Shown here piece after piece: positions 50,604 to 60,756 of a stretch of 64,000 bases of DNA (the stretch's first letter is position 1; each line of letters starts with the position of its first letter). The position numbers and the translations under genes were made by a program. The stretch covers positions 310,001-374,000 of the forward strand of contig NZ_NOYI01000008.1 of assembly GCF_002258785.1 (NCBI RefSeq). Reading direction: 5' to 3'. The DNA is from Rhodococcus sp. 06-235-1A (GTDB lineage Bacteria > Actinomycetota > Actinomycetes > Mycobacteriales > Mycobacteriaceae). Below the pieces are notes generated by a model. The model made no database searches. It saw nothing but the letters and a program-made list of their open reading frames with translations, and had not been told where the DNA came from.

Positions 50604-51713
50604 TCAGCCAGTCACGTCACCTCGGGTCGACAGGTCCGCCACGACCACCTGATTGCCGCCCTGCTGCTTGGCTTCGTACATCGCAGCGTCTGCTCGCCGT
50701 AACAGTCGCGTGGTGAGTGTGACGACATCGGCACCGATACCGGAGCCTTCGGCACTCGGGTACATGCAGTGCGCTACGCCTATGCTCACCGTCAGCGGCG
50801 CGGAGTCCCCCGCCGAGTGCGCGGTGTTTCGAAATTCTTCGGCCAACGCTCTGGCCTCGTTCTCGGCCAGCTTGGTCACCACCGCGAACTCCTCACCGCC
50901 CACCCTCGCGACCAGTACACCGTCCTTCGTCAACCGCCGCGCGACGAGCTGCAGGGCCGCGTCGCCCTGGTGATGGCCGAATCGGTCGTTGATCGACTTG
51001 AACCTGTCCACGTCCACGACCATCACGGCAACGTTGCCTGCACCGAGGAAGTAGACGGGTAGTGCTTCGTCGAGGCCTCGACGATTGCGCACCTGGGTGA
51101 GTGGGTCGAAGTTGGCCGCCTGCGCCTGGACCTGCAGTTTGAGCAGCAGGTACTGGAAGAAGGTCGGGCCCATGAACGTGATGGGTATCAGCACCACGAG
51201 TTGCGCGACGGCCAAGCCGTGATCCGTGTCGGGTGACAGCAGGATCAGCACGAAGAACAGCGCCACGGCCGTTCCGGCCCACAACAGATGCAACGCCATG
51301 ACTCTCGGACTGTGGAAGAGCTGGACGTACACGCTGTTGGCGGCGAGCATCGCGAGGGCCAAGAAAACAGACTGAGGCGATCCGTAGGACAACAGAACCA
51401 GCGTCACTCCGATGTCCGAGTACCCGGCGAACATCAGGGACACGCGCTTCGACGGCCACGGAGCCTTCAGCCAGGCGACACCGACCACGAGCGTCGACAC
51501 GATCGCGACGACGAAGATCGACCTACTGATCGCAGAGGTCGGCGGAGAATCGGTGAGCAGCAACAGGGCGGCTGCACCGAGTCCGTAGGAGAACGTGCTC
51601 AGTGATGCGGCGAGTCGATACGGTGTGAGCGCACCGTGCAGATCGAGGTAGCTGACCACCGACTCGTAGCTGTGCGGCTGGTTCCACCACGTGCGCAGGA
51701 ATGTCGACTGCAC
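50604..51713 (-). CDS. Membrane-bound diguanylate cyclase (GGDEF domain)
   Basis: 369 residues from GTG 51713, which has GGAGG four bases upstream; an upstream in-frame GTG at 51764 lacks a site. Six membrane helices span about 30-200, then a GGDEF domain: DPLTQVRNRRGLDEAL, VMVVDVDRFKSINDRFGHHQGDAALQLVA, and the active GGEEF at 272-276. There is no visible RxxD inhibition site. It makes cyclic di-GMP from GTP in response to an unknown signal. No EAL partner is nearby. Confidence 0.87.
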   Translation of the reverse strand: MQSTFLRTWWNQPHSYESVVSYLDLHGALTPYRLAASLSTFSYGLGAAALLLLTDSPPTSAISRSIFVVAIVSTLVVGVAWLKAPWPSKRVSLMFAGYSDIGVTLVLLSYGSPQSVFLALAMLAANSVYVQLFHSPRVMALHLLWAGTAVALFFVLILLSPDTDHGLAVAQLVVLIPITFMGPTFFQYLLLKLQVQAQAANFDPLTQVRNRRGLDEALPVYFLGAGNVAVMVVDVDRFKSINDRFGHHQGDAALQLVARRLTKDGVLVARVGGEEFAVVTKLAENEARALAEEFRNTAHSAGDSAPLTVSIGVAHCMYPSAEGSGIGADVVTLTTRLLRRADAAMYEAKQQGGNQVVVADLSTRGDVTG

Positions 51714-51815
51714 GTAACCTCCATGCGCGTTCCGGCCCTGAATCCACCGGACCGGACGCTTCACAGCCGGGCCGGGCCGGACATATCGGCCACCCTCGAT
51801 GCTATTCGACCGTCG

Positions 51816-53399
51816 TCACCCTCGGATGTCACTTCGGCGGAATGCTCCCGACCCCACGGCGCCGACGACGACGGCGACAACGAGGAGCCATCCGAAGGGC
51901 TCGAGCGAGACGGCCGCTCCCGGCAATCGCGGCACGTGAGTGAAGGGCGAGAGATCGAGCCACGGTTGCGGCAAGCCGATCACCGACCCGATCTGCCCGA
52001 GCGCGACGAAGCCGCCCAGGACGGCCCACAGGAGAGTCGCGAATCGAGGGACCGCACCGAACAACGCCACGCCGATGGCCGTGACCACCCAGACGGCCGG
52101 AAGCTGACCCAGTGCGCCGCCGAGAACGGACGGCAGTTCGCCTGAGATATCGCCGGTGGCCGACCCGTACGTCAGCCCGACGGTGAGACCGACGACCAGC
52201 AGCAGCCACGCCGGGCCGAGAACGGCGAGGAGAAGATGCCCTGCCAGCCACCGAAGGCGCGAGGTACCGGTGGCCAGCACGATCTCGGCCAGGCCCGCCT
52301 CTTCCTCACTGTGGAGCCGCAGCAGGGCCGACACCGAGTAGGCCGCCACCATGATGCCGACGATGCTCAGCACCGCGGCAACGAACGATTGTTCGAGTGT
52401 GGTGCCGCCGAATTTTCCGAGCGCGTCGCTGATGGCAGTGCTGCTGCCGAGTTGGTCACCGATCCCGTCCGTGGACGATCCGATGACGATGCCGAACAGG
52501 GCGAGCCCGACGGTCCAGACGACGATGGTTCCGCGAGAGAGTCGCCAGGCGAGGGCGACGGGACCGGACAGTGACGGGACGGCAGCCACCCGGCCGCGGC
52601 GCTCGGCCCGCAGCCCACTGCCGAGATCGCGTCGACTGGCTGCCACGAATGCCGCGGCACAGAACGCGGCTGCGGCCGCCAGCGACAGCAGCAGCGGCCA
52701 CCACCTCTCCTCGGCGAACGGCCGCACCTGCGCCGACCACCCGATCGGTGAGAACCACGACAGGGTTCCCGAGCCGATGTCGCCGACAGCTCTGAGAACG
52801 AACGCTCCGGCCAACACGCCGAGGGCGTAGCCGCGAGCCACGCGAGCCCCGGACGCTACCTGCGCCGCCAGCGCCGCGCAGCCGACGAACGCCGCACCGA
52901 CGACGACGATCGAGGCACCGAACGCGAGACTCCCGGTCACCGGCAGACCGAATGCCCACAGCGAGATGAACGACAACATTCCCGTCGCCACGACGCCGCC
53001 GCCCGCAAGCAGCACGGCCGCTGTCAGCCCTGCATATCTGCCCACTGCAGTCGACCCGATCAGCTCGGTGCGCCCTGCATCCTCCTCACCGCGGGTGTGC
53101 CGAACGACGGTGAGGATCGCCGCCAACGGAACGAGGGTGAGCATCAGTCCGGCGCGCCACGCCACCAGGGCACCGAGGTCGCTGCCGTAGATGGGTCCGA
53201 CGAGCGCCGCTTGGGCCGGCACTGCCTCGGTGCCGAGATAGAACGCTTGCCGGTCTGCCGCCGTCGGATACAGCCCCTCGAAGCTGACCGCGTACAGCAG
53301 CGGGAGCGCTCCGAGCAGAACGACCCATATCGGCGCTACCAGGCGATCGCGGCGCAGATACAACCGCAACAATGCCCCCGTCCCGCTCAGGCTGCTCAT
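51816..53399 (-). CDS. ABC-2 type exporter permease (polyketide/antibiotic exporter family)
   Basis: 527 residues with about twelve membrane helices in two halves. Both halves start with similar charged segments ([44 protein letters not shown]), so it is an internally duplicated permease that dimerises with itself. It carries [14 protein letters not shown] and [16 protein letters not shown], the exporter signature EE-x-AG repeated in each half. ATG 53399 overlaps the ATPase stop by four bases. It probably exports a toxic compound under TetR control. Confidence 0.86.
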   Translation of the reverse strand: MSSLSGTGALLRLYLRRDRLVAPIWVVLLGALPLLYAVSFEGLYPTAADRQAFYLGTEAVPAQAALVGPIYGSDLGALVAWRAGLMLTLVPLAAILTVVRHTRGEEDAGRTELIGSTAVGRYAGLTAAVLLAGGGVVATGMLSFISLWAFGLPVTGSLAFGASIVVVGAAFVGCAALAAQVASGARVARGYALGVLAGAFVLRAVGDIGSGTLSWFSPIGWSAQVRPFAEERWWPLLLSLAAAAAFCAAAFVAASRRDLGSGLRAERRGRVAAVPSLSGPVALAWRLSRGTIVVWTVGLALFGIVIGSSTDGIGDQLGSSTAISDALGKFGGTTLEQSFVAAVLSIVGIMVAAYSVSALLRLHSEEEAGLAEIVLATGTSRLRWLAGHLLLAVLGPAWLLLVVGLTVGLTYGSATGDISGELPSVLGGALGQLPAVWVVTAIGVALFGAVPRFATLLWAVLGGFVALGQIGSVIGLPQPWLDLSPFTHVPRLPGAAVSLEPFGWLLVVAVVVGAVGSGAFRRSDIRG

Positions 53400-54379
53400 G
53401 CGTAGTACCTCATGAACAGCTCCTCGAGAGTCGGAGCGGAGCTGACCAAGCTCTGCACTCCCGCATCGGCCAGGATGTGCATCACCGCAGCGAGGGCCTC
53501 GTTCTCCACCGTGCAGGTGACGGTAGTTCTGCCAGGAGTGGAGCCTGCGGAACGACCCGATGAGCCGCCAGGAGTGGAGCCTGCGGAACGACCCGATGAG
53601 CCGCCAGGAGTGGAGCCTGCGGAGCGACCCGATGAATCCACATCGACCGCGGTGACCCCGTCGACGGTTGCGAGATCGCCCGGCACTCGATCGACGGTGG
53701 CGGTCACCGTAGTGCGGGTGAGGTGCCGCATCGACGCCAGCGTGCCGGTGTCCACTGTTCGACCGTCCTTGACGATGGTCACCGAGCTGCACAGCGCATC
53801 CACCTCGGACAGGATGTGTGACGACAGCAGCACCGTGGTTCCGCGTCGGGCAGCATCTTTCACGCAGTCGGCGAAGTGCTGTTCCATCAGTGGGTCGAGG
53901 CCCGATGTGGGTTCGTCGAGGATGAGCAACTCCACGTTCGACGCCAGAGCCGAGATCAGCGCCACCTTCTGGCGATTGCCCTTGGAGTACGTGCGGGCGC
54001 GCTTGCCGGGGTCGAGGGAGAACCGCTCGATCAGTTCGGCGCGGCGGGCGGTGTCGATGCCGCCACGCATCCGTCCGAGCAGATCGATCACTTCCCCGCC
54101 GGTCAGCGACGGCCACAGCGTCACATCGCCTGGGACGTACGCCAGGCGTCGATGCAGTGCCACGGTGTCGGTCCAGGGGTCACTGCCCAGTAGCCGGACG
54201 TCGCCCGATGTTGCGCGGACCAGACCGAGCAGGACACGGATCGTCGTGGACTTTCCTGCACCGTTGGGGCCGAGGAAGCCGTGCACCTCGCCGGTTTCGG
54301 CACGCAGGTTCAGTCCGTCGAGCGCCCGGACCGAACCGAATGTCTTCACCAGCCCGGCCACGGAGATTGCATCGGTCAT
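53396..54379 (-). CDS. ABC exporter ATP-binding protein with a three-copy repeat insert
   Basis: 327 residues. Walker [10 protein letters not shown], Walker [14 protein letters not shown] and switch [13 protein letters not shown] are standard; the signature segment reads [12 protein letters not shown] rather than LSGGQ, as in bacitracin/daunorubicin-like exporter ATPases. After about residue 245 comes a low-complexity linker made of three 12-residue units [12 protein letters not shown], encoded by a 36-bp tandem repeat, before the C-terminal domain ending LFMRYYA. Stop overlaps the permease start. Downstream of the TetR gene with an ATGA overlap. Confidence 0.9.
   Translation of the reverse strand: MTDAISVAGLVKTFGSVRALDGLNLRAETGEVHGFLGPNGAGKSTTIRVLLGLVRATSGDVRLLGSDPWTDTVALHRRLAYVPGDVTLWPSLTGGEVIDLLGRMRGGIDTARRAELIERFSLDPGKRARTYSKGNRQKVALISALASNVELLILDEPTSGLDPLMEQHFADCVKDAARRGTTVLLSSHILSEVDALCSSVTIVKDGRTVDTGTLASMRHLTRTTVTATVDRVPGDLATVDGVTAVDVDSSGRSAGSTPGGSSGRSAGSTPGGSSGRSAGSTPGRTTVTCTVENEALAAVMHILADAGVQSLVSSAPTLEELFMRYYA
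53532..53639 (-). repeat. 36-bp tandem repeat, three units, inside the ABC ATPase gene
   Basis: Units at 53532-53567, 53568-53603 and 53604-53639. The first two are identical; the third differs at a few bases (one early substitution and the last three bases). The repeat length is a multiple of three, so copy-number change would keep the reading frame. Confidence 0.9.
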
Positions 54380-54990
54380 TTCTTCGCCTCCAGATAGGTG
54401 TCCAAAGCCTGCGAGTCGGTGAGCAATCCATCGGTGTAGAGCTCGAGTGCAGGGAGCATGACCTCGTCGCCGAGAGCGTTCAGGGCCTCGCGGAAATCGA
54501 CGTCGGGGCCGGCCATCTGCACGTAGAGCAGCAGTCCGCCGACGTTCTGTCGCGTCAGAAATCGGGCGCGGGCCGCCGGGTCTCGACTGGGCGTGAACCG
54601 GCCGTCGCGGACACCGTCGTCGATGTACCGGACGGCGTCGTCGACCATGTGCTCGAACAATTCTCGCGCCAGTGCGCCGCCTGCCGAGAAGCTCCGGACG
54701 ATGTACGCAACCAGCGGCGCGTATTCGTCGATGCGAGCGAGCTGCTCCATCATCCCGGCCGGGCCCGCCGACGCAGTCTTCGATTCCCGGATCACCCGCA
54801 GAACATGCTCGTCGCAGGCCGTGCGCAACCCCTCCTTGGACCCGAAATGGTGGTTGACGAGCCCGGGTGAGACACCTGCCGCCGTGGCGATCGACCGCAA
54901 CCCTGCGGTGAAACCGTGTGCGCCGAACACGTCGATCGCGGTATCCCGGATTCGCGCCCTGGTCGTGAGATCCTCGGTTGCTGTACGCAT
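54376..54990 (-). CDS. TetR family regulator of the ABC exporter
   Basis: 204 residues. [49 protein letters not shown]. The C-terminal domain (TetR_C_22 type in similar exporters) is hydrophobic. It is first in an operon with the ATPase and permease (ATGA overlaps), so it senses the exported compound. ATG 54990 has no ribosome site; TAGGGT about nine bases upstream suggests a leaderless transcript. A longer start at 55026 is disfavoured. It is divergent from the M13 peptidase, 54 bases away. Confidence 0.87.
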   Translation of the reverse strand: MRTATEDLTTRARIRDTAIDVFGAHGFTAGLRSIATAAGVSPGLVNHHFGSKEGLRTACDEHVLRVIRESKTASAGPAGMMEQLARIDEYAPLVAYIVRSFSAGGALARELFEHMVDDAVRYIDDGVRDGRFTPSRDPAARARFLTRQNVGGLLLYVQMAGPDVDFREALNALGDEVMLPALELYTDGLLTDSQALDTYLEAKK

Positions 54991-55044
54991 GTACAAGACC
55001 CTAAACACCCGTTCAATGAGGCGCAAGAGTGTAAAGATGGACGC

Positions 55045-57003
55045 ATGACTTCAGTAGTGAACTCGGGCATCGATCTCAGCTACCAGGACGAGAACACACG
55101 GGCGCAGGACGACCTCTTCGTGCATGTCAACGGCAAATGGCTCGAGAATTACGACATCCCGGCAGACCGCGCAGTCGACGGAGCCTTCCGGACGTTGTAC
55201 GACCGCGCCGAGGTGGACGTCCAGACCATCATCGAGGAGTCCGCCGCCGCGAATCCCCCCGTGGGCAGCGACGCACAGAAGATCGGCGACCTGTTCTCGA
55301 GCTTCATGGATGCCGACCGTGCCGAGCAGCTCGGCGTCACCCCCATCGCCGACGAGCTCACCGCCATCGCCGACGCAGCCGATCCGGTCACGCTCGCAGG
55401 CATTCTCGGCTCACTGCAACGCACCGGCGTCGGCGGTGGAATCGGCCAGTACGTCGACACCGACGCCAAGCAGTCCGATCGCTACCTCGTGCACTTCAGC
55501 CAATCCGGCATCGGCCTGCCCGACGAGTCGTACTACCGCCAGGACGAGTACGCCGAAATCCGTGCGAGCTACGTCGAACACATCTCGAAGATGTTCGCGC
55601 TCAGCGGGATCGACTACGACGCGCAGGCGGTGTTCGACCTCGAGCAGAAGATCGCAGCCGGCCACTGGGACGTCGTCGCCAGGCGTGACGCCGAGAAGAG
55701 CTACAACCTCGTCCAGTTCGACACCCTCGTGCAGAACGAACCCGGATTCAATTGGGCTGCATGGATTTCCGGGCTCGGAGCCACCACCGAGCAGTTCGCC
55801 GAGATCGTCGTGCGACAGCCGCCGTTCCTCGGCACGTTCGTCTCGCTGTGGGTCTCCGAGGACATCGAGACATGGAAGGCGTGGCTCGCCTGGCGCGTCG
55901 TACATTCGCGCGCACCGTTCCTGACGAGCGCGATCGTCGACGAGAACTTCGCGTTCTACGGAGCGACGCTGACCGGAACCGAGGAGAACCGGGAGCGGTG
56001 GAAGCGCGGAGTCTCCGTGGTGCAGGACGTGCTCGGCGAGGCCGTCGGCAAGCTGTACGTCGAACGGCACTTCCCGGCCGACTCCAAGGCGCGGATGCAG
56101 GTGCTGGTGGAGAACCTCACCGAGGCGTACCGCCGCAACATCTCCGAGCTCGAATGGATGAGCCCGGAGACGCGCGAGAAGGCACTGGACAAGCTGGGCA
56201 AGTTCACCCCCAAGATCGGCTACCCCGATCGCTGGCGCGACTACTCCAGCGTCGAGATCAGCGCAGACGATCTGCTCGGTAACTACCGCCGCGGCTACAC
56301 CGCGGACTACCAACGCGACCTCGACAAGCTCGGCGGTCCGGTCGACCGCGACGAGTGGTTCATGACGCCACAGACCGTCAACGCGTACTACAACCCGGGC
56401 ATGAACGAAATCGTCTTTCCCGCAGCGATTCTGCAGCCACCGTTCTTCGACCCCGAGGCCGACGACGCGGCCAACTACGGCGGTATCGGAGCCGTCATCG
56501 GCCACGAGATCGGCCACGGATTCGACGACCAGGGCGCCAAGTACGACGGCGACGGCAACATGGTCGACTGGTGGACCGACAGCGACCGCACCGAATTCGG
56601 CAAGCGCACCACGGCGTTGATCGAGCAGTACAACGAGTTCGAGCCCAAGGCACTGCCCGGCCACAAGGTCAACGGCGAGTTCACCATCGGCGAGAACATC
56701 GGCGACCTCGGCGGGCTCTCCATCGCGGTCGCAGCCTACGAGATCTCGCTCGAAGGCAAGGATGCACCGGTGCTCGACGGCCTGACCGGGCTGCAGCGTG
56801 TGTTCTTCGGGTGGTCGCAGGTGTGGCGCACCAAGGCACGCGATGCCGAGGCGATCCGTCGTCTCGCCGTCGATCCGCACTCGCCGCCGGAGTTCCGCTG
56901 CAACGGCGTCGTGCGCAATCTGGACAGTTTTCACGAAGCCTTCGACGTACAGCCCGGAGATGCGTTGTACTTGGAACCGGGCAATCGCGTCAAGATCTGG
57001 TAA
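55045..57003 (+). CDS. M13 family zinc metallopeptidase (PepO/neprilysin type)
   Basis: 652 residues, the family's usual length. The zinc motif HEIGHGFDDQGAKYD lies at about residues 487-501, the third ligand in GENIGDLGGLS at about 549-559, and NAYYNPGMNEIVFPAAILQPPFF precedes them as usual. The protein ends RVKIW, matching the family's C-terminal CxxW region with the cysteine missing. No signal peptide is seen, so it acts in the cytosol or is leaderlessly exported. It cleaves peptides of up to about 30-40 residues. Confidence 0.93.
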   Translation: MTSVVNSGIDLSYQDENTRAQDDLFVHVNGKWLENYDIPADRAVDGAFRTLYDRAEVDVQTIIEESAAANPPVGSDAQKIGDLFSSFMDADRAEQLGVTPIADELTAIADAADPVTLAGILGSLQRTGVGGGIGQYVDTDAKQSDRYLVHFSQSGIGLPDESYYRQDEYAEIRASYVEHISKMFALSGIDYDAQAVFDLEQKIAAGHWDVVARRDAEKSYNLVQFDTLVQNEPGFNWAAWISGLGATTEQFAEIVVRQPPFLGTFVSLWVSEDIETWKAWLAWRVVHSRAPFLTSAIVDENFAFYGATLTGTEENRERWKRGVSVVQDVLGEAVGKLYVERHFPADSKARMQVLVENLTEAYRRNISELEWMSPETREKALDKLGKFTPKIGYPDRWRDYSSVEISADDLLGNYRRGYTADYQRDLDKLGGPVDRDEWFMTPQTVNAYYNPGMNEIVFPAAILQPPFFDPEADDAANYGGIGAVIGHEIGHGFDDQGAKYDGDGNMVDWWTDSDRTEFGKRTTALIEQYNEFEPKALPGHKVNGEFTIGENIGDLGGLSIAVAAYEISLEGKDAPVLDGLTGLQRVFFGWSQVWRTKARDAEAIRRLAVDPHSPPEFRCNGVVRNLDSFHEAFDVQPGDALYLEPGNRVKIW

Positions 57004-57035
57004 CGCACGGGGTAGGACAAGGGGAGGATGTTCGG

Positions 57036-58346
57036 ATGAGGGAATTCGTACGATGGCTTGCAGCGCACGGGGTCATTCGGTTCGCGGCCAGACGGGCAGC
57101 GGCAGCGGGTGATCCACAGGCCATGCTCGTGGCCGATCCCGCGACGCGGGCGAATCCGACGCCGGTCTACGAAAAACTGCGCGTCACGGCACCGCTGGTG
57201 AAGACCCGCATCTCGAACATCACCGTGCACCATCGCGTGGCCTTCGACCTGCTCCGTTCCGACGACTTCAGAGTCACTAGGCTCGGCGGCACCTTGCCCG
57301 CGCCGCTGCAGTGGGTCGAACGGCACACCAGATCCGGTGCCCTGCATCCGATTCTGCCGCCGTCTCTTCTCTCGGTCGAACCGCCCGATCACACGCGGTA
57401 CCGCAAGCTGGTGTCCTCTGTGTTCACCGCTCGGGCCGTGGCGCAGATGCGCGATCAGGTGCAGGAAACCGCCGACGCGCTACTCGACGAGCTGTCCGAC
57501 GGTTCTCCGGTTGTCGACATCGTCGATCGCTACTGCGCGCGCCTGCCGGTCGCGGTGATCGGGCGGATCCTCGGTGTTCCGGTGGAGGACAACCAGCGGG
57601 TTCTCGAGTTCGGTGAGATGGCCGCACCGAGCCTCGACATCGGCTTGTCCTGGGACCAGTTCAAGCAGGTCGAGCGTGGGCTGATCGGGTTCGACGCCTG
57701 GCTCTCCCAGCACATCGCCGAGCTGCGCCGCACTCCCGGTGACGATCTGATGAGCCAGCTGATCGCCGCGAAGGACGAGGGCATCGGCCTCAACGACGAA
57801 GAGCTCAGGGCCACTGCAGGATTGGTGCTGGCAGCAGGATTCGAGACGACCGTCAATCTGCTCGGTAGCGGAATCCGGTTGCTGCTCGATCACCCCGATC
57901 AACTCGCCGTGCTGCAGCAGGATCCGTCGCACTGGCCCACTGCCATCGACGAGATGCTGCGGATGGAATCTCCGGTGCAGCTGACCGCGCGAGCCGCCAA
58001 GCACGACGTGGTGGTGGAGGGCGTGCCGATCAGGGAGGGATCACTGGTGATCCTCGTGCTCGCCGGCGCCAACCGCGACCCGCTGGTGTTCGAGGATCCG
58101 AACAGATTCGACGTCACCCGCGCCAACGCAAGCAAGCACCTGTCGTTCTCGGGCGGCCGCCACTACTGCCTCGGCGCAGCACTGGCCAAGGCCGAATCGG
58201 AGGTGGGCCTGAAAGCGCTGTTCGACAGGTTCCCCCACCTGCGCTCGGCAGGCGAGGGAACCCGGCGCAACACCCGCGTCCTCCACGGATGGGCCACGCT
58301 CCCCATCGATCTCGGTGAACCTGCTACGACAACCGCAGACCGGTAG
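57036..58346 (+). CDS. Cytochrome P450
   Basis: 436 residues. I-helix AGFETT (about 267-272), ExxR as EMLR (about 305-308), and heme ligand Cys378 in FSGGRHYCLGAAL. The substrate is a lipid or sterol-like compound in most actinobacterial relatives, but cannot be read here. ATG 57036 follows GGGGAGGA; the gene is 32 bases after the M13 peptidase. No ferredoxin gene is adjacent. Its 3' end overlaps the convergent ugpC stop by 23 bases. Confidence 0.93.
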   Translation: MREFVRWLAAHGVIRFAARRAAAAGDPQAMLVADPATRANPTPVYEKLRVTAPLVKTRISNITVHHRVAFDLLRSDDFRVTRLGGTLPAPLQWVERHTRSGALHPILPPSLLSVEPPDHTRYRKLVSSVFTARAVAQMRDQVQETADALLDELSDGSPVVDIVDRYCARLPVAVIGRILGVPVEDNQRVLEFGEMAAPSLDIGLSWDQFKQVERGLIGFDAWLSQHIAELRRTPGDDLMSQLIAAKDEGIGLNDEELRATAGLVLAAGFETTVNLLGSGIRLLLDHPDQLAVLQQDPSHWPTAIDEMLRMESPVQLTARAAKHDVVVEGVPIREGSLVILVLAGANRDPLVFEDPNRFDVTRANASKHLSFSGGRHYCLGAALAKAESEVGLKALFDRFPHLRSAGEGTRRNTRVLHGWATLPIDLGEPATTTADR

Positions 58347-59403
58347 CGGAGTCGAAGAAGAACAGCTCGTCCAGCTTGGGCACGAGTCGGATGGTTTCGG
58401 CCAGTGCGATGGACAGCTTGCGGTCGACGCGAACCGAGATACGTCCGGTGGTCGTCGTCCACCCGCCGTCGGTGCTCGGTGCGGATGCGTAGACGAACGA
58501 CTCCGCACCCAGTTCCTCGATCAGCTCGACGGTCAGTTGCAGGCCGGTACTGTCGCCCACCAGGTCCCACGATTCCGGGCGAATTCCGACCACGACGCGC
58601 TCGCGTGCTGACGACGGGACCGGGATGCGTAGTTCGCCGAGTACGGCAGCGCCGTCGTGCACAGGAGCGTCGACGAGATTCATGCCGGGCGACCCGATGA
58701 ATCCCGCGACGAACGTGTTGACAGGATTGTCGTACAGCTCCCGCGGCGCGGCGATCTGCTGCAATTTGCCGTCGAGCAACACTGCGACGCGATCACCCAT
58801 GGTCATGGCCTCGACCTGATCGTGGGTGACATAGACCGTGGTGGTGCCCAGTCGTCGCTGTAGACCGGCGATCTGGGCTCTGGTCGACACCCGTAGCTTG
58901 GCGTCGAGGTTGGACAGCGGCTCGTCCATGCAGAACACCTTGGGTTGACGCACGATGGCGCGTCCCATGGCCACTCGCTGTCGCTGTCCGCCGGAGAGCT
59001 TGCCGGGCTTACGGTTCAGCAGCGGTTCGAGCTCGAGCATCTTCGCCGCGTCGAGCACCCGTGCTGCGGTGTCCGCCTTGCTCATTCCAGCATTGCGCAG
59101 CGCGAAACCCATGTTGTCGCCGACGGTCATGTTGGGATACAGCGCGTAGTTCTGGAACACCATCGCGACGTCCCTTGCCCGCGGGGCCAACGAGGTGACG
59201 TCCACTCCGCCGATGTCGATGTGCCCGCTTTCGACGGACTCGAGACCGGCGAGCATCCGCAGACTCGTCGACTTACCGCAGCCCGAAGGCCCGACCAGGA
59301 CGATGAATTCACCGTCCGCGATGTCGAGTTCGAGTGTGTCGACTGCGAGTGAATCGGCTCCCGGATACCGGTGCGAGACACCGGCGTAGTGAACGGCGGC
59401 CAT
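58324..59403 (-). CDS. ugpC: ABC transporter ATP-binding protein UgpC
   Basis: 359 residues. Walker A GPSGCGKST, signature LSGGQRQRVAMGRAIV, Walker B VFCMDEPLSNLDAKLRVSTRAQI, switch VYVTHDQVEAMTMGDRVAVL, and a C-terminal OB/TOBE domain (GIRPESWDLV) as in MsmK/UgpC. This ATPase type can serve several sugar transporters. Its ATG overlaps the ugpB stop by one base (TAATG). Last gene of ugpAEBC. Confidence 0.92.
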   Translation of the reverse strand: MAAVHYAGVSHRYPGADSLAVDTLELDIADGEFIVLVGPSGCGKSTSLRMLAGLESVESGHIDIGGVDVTSLAPRARDVAMVFQNYALYPNMTVGDNMGFALRNAGMSKADTAARVLDAAKMLELEPLLNRKPGKLSGGQRQRVAMGRAIVRQPKVFCMDEPLSNLDAKLRVSTRAQIAGLQRRLGTTTVYVTHDQVEAMTMGDRVAVLLDGKLQQIAAPRELYDNPVNTFVAGFIGSPGMNLVDAPVHDGAAVLGELRIPVPSSARERVVVGIRPESWDLVGDSTGLQLTVELIEELGAESFVYASAPSTDGGWTTTTGRISVRVDRKLSIALAETIRLVPKLDELFFFDSATGLRLS

Positions 59404-60728
59404 TACTTCGGCAGCTTCGGGGTGATCTGGCGGTCGATGATCTGCTGCAGCTGATCCGAGATCGAGGCGAATGTCGTTGCCACATCGGCATTCTGCAGAG
59501 CGATCTGCTCCAGTCCGCTACCGATGATCTTGTCGCCACCGGGAACGAACACACGAGCGGCGTCCTGTGAGCGGGTACGCGCCAGCTGATCCACGGCCGT
59601 CTTCGCGTTGGGGTTGGCCTCGAGGAAGGCGATCTCCGACGGGTCCTGCTGCGCCGACTTGCGGACCGGCATGTAGCCGGTGTTCTGCGAGAAGTAGGCA
59701 GTGTTGGCACCGTTGGTGACGAAGTCGATGAACTTGAGTGCATTCACCTTTCGTTCGTCCGAGATCTTCGCCGGGATGGCCAGGCCTGCACCACCGGTGG
59801 GGCAACCTGGCGCACCGTCCGTGGCCGGCAGGAAGGCCGTGCCGAACTCGAACGCGGCCCCCTTGGTGATGGTCGACAGGTCGCCGGTGGAGGCGATGGT
59901 GGACGCGAGTATTCCCGCGGCGAAGTCGTTGGCGATGTCGTTGGAGACCGCCGCGTACTTCTTGGTGTGGATCATCTCCTGCAGGAACTTGCCTGCCGCA
60001 ATGGTATTGGGGTCGTCGAACTTCAGCTCGAACTGATCCGAGTACGATCCGCCGAACGTCCAGATCGGGCCCTCGAACGTCCATCCGAGGTAGTCGACGG
60101 CGTTACCCCAGCCGTGGGCGAGCTTGCCGTTTCCGACGACGGCCTGAATGCGCGGGCCCCACTCGTCGAACTCCTGCCAGGTGGCCGGTCCACGATCGGG
60201 CAGACCGGCTGCCGACCAGACGGCCTTGTTGTAGTAGAACAGCGGCGTCGAACGTGCATACGGCAACGCCCAGTGGCTACCGTTCCAGTTGTAGTCGGCG
60301 AGAAGCGAATCCACGTAGTCGGACTGATCGACGCCTGCTGCCGAGAAGTGCTTGTCGAGCGGCTCGATCGCACCGGTGAGTGCGTAGTTGAACCACCAGA
60401 CGTCCGAAAGCACGACCACGTCGGGTACATCGTTGCCGGACAGCGCCGCATTGAACTTCTGCGACACCTCCTCGTAGTTCTTGCCACCGTCGATGAGATT
60501 GACCGTCAGACCGGGATTCTCGGCCTGGAAGCGCGAGATCAGTTCCTTCTCGAACTCCTGGGACTTGCCCGGGTGGTTCGACCAGAAGTTGATCGTGTTC
60601 GCATCGCCTTCGACGCCGCCACCGCCGGACGAGCCCGATCCGGGACCGCTGCATGCGGCCAGAGCTGCGGCGGCCGCAGCCGCACCCGTGAGCGTGAGGA
60701 AGCCACGCCGATTGATGATGTGTGCCAT
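59403..60728 (-). CDS. ugpB: Glycerophosphodiester/sugar-phosphate binding lipoprotein UgpB
   Basis: 441 residues. The N-terminus NRRGFLTLTGAAAAAAALAAC has paired arginines and lipobox Cys26. The body shows INFWSNHPGKSQEFEKELI, VSQKFNAALSGNDVPDVV, LPYARSTPLFYYNKAVW and ACGIL-like blocks that closely match Mycobacterium UgpB, which binds glycerophosphocholine. The C-terminal QDAARVFVPGGDKIIGSGLE is also shared. ATG 60728 has AGGAGT upstream. It would recycle phospholipid head groups under phosphate or carbon limitation. Confidence 0.92.
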   Translation of the reverse strand: MAHIINRRGFLTLTGAAAAAAALAACSGPGSGSSGGGGVEGDANTINFWSNHPGKSQEFEKELISRFQAENPGLTVNLIDGGKNYEEVSQKFNAALSGNDVPDVVVLSDVWWFNYALTGAIEPLDKHFSAAGVDQSDYVDSLLADYNWNGSHWALPYARSTPLFYYNKAVWSAAGLPDRGPATWQEFDEWGPRIQAVVGNGKLAHGWGNAVDYLGWTFEGPIWTFGGSYSDQFELKFDDPNTIAAGKFLQEMIHTKKYAAVSNDIANDFAAGILASTIASTGDLSTITKGAAFEFGTAFLPATDGAPGCPTGGAGLAIPAKISDERKVNALKFIDFVTNGANTAYFSQNTGYMPVRKSAQQDPSEIAFLEANPNAKTAVDQLARTRSQDAARVFVPGGDKIIGSGLEQIALQNADVATTFASISDQLQQIIDRQITPKLPK

Positions 60729-60756
60729 GGTGTTCGACTCCTGATAGTGAGGTGAA

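Noticed and set aside
53532..53639. The 36-bp repeats considered as a CRISPR array
   Set aside because: Units are directly adjacent with no spacers, lie inside an ATPase reading frame and encode a repeated linker; no cas genes are present.
54991..55044. A clear TetR operator between tetR and the M13 peptidase
   Set aside because: Only a weak AAC-N4-GTT dyad was found; no convincing palindrome could be supported.
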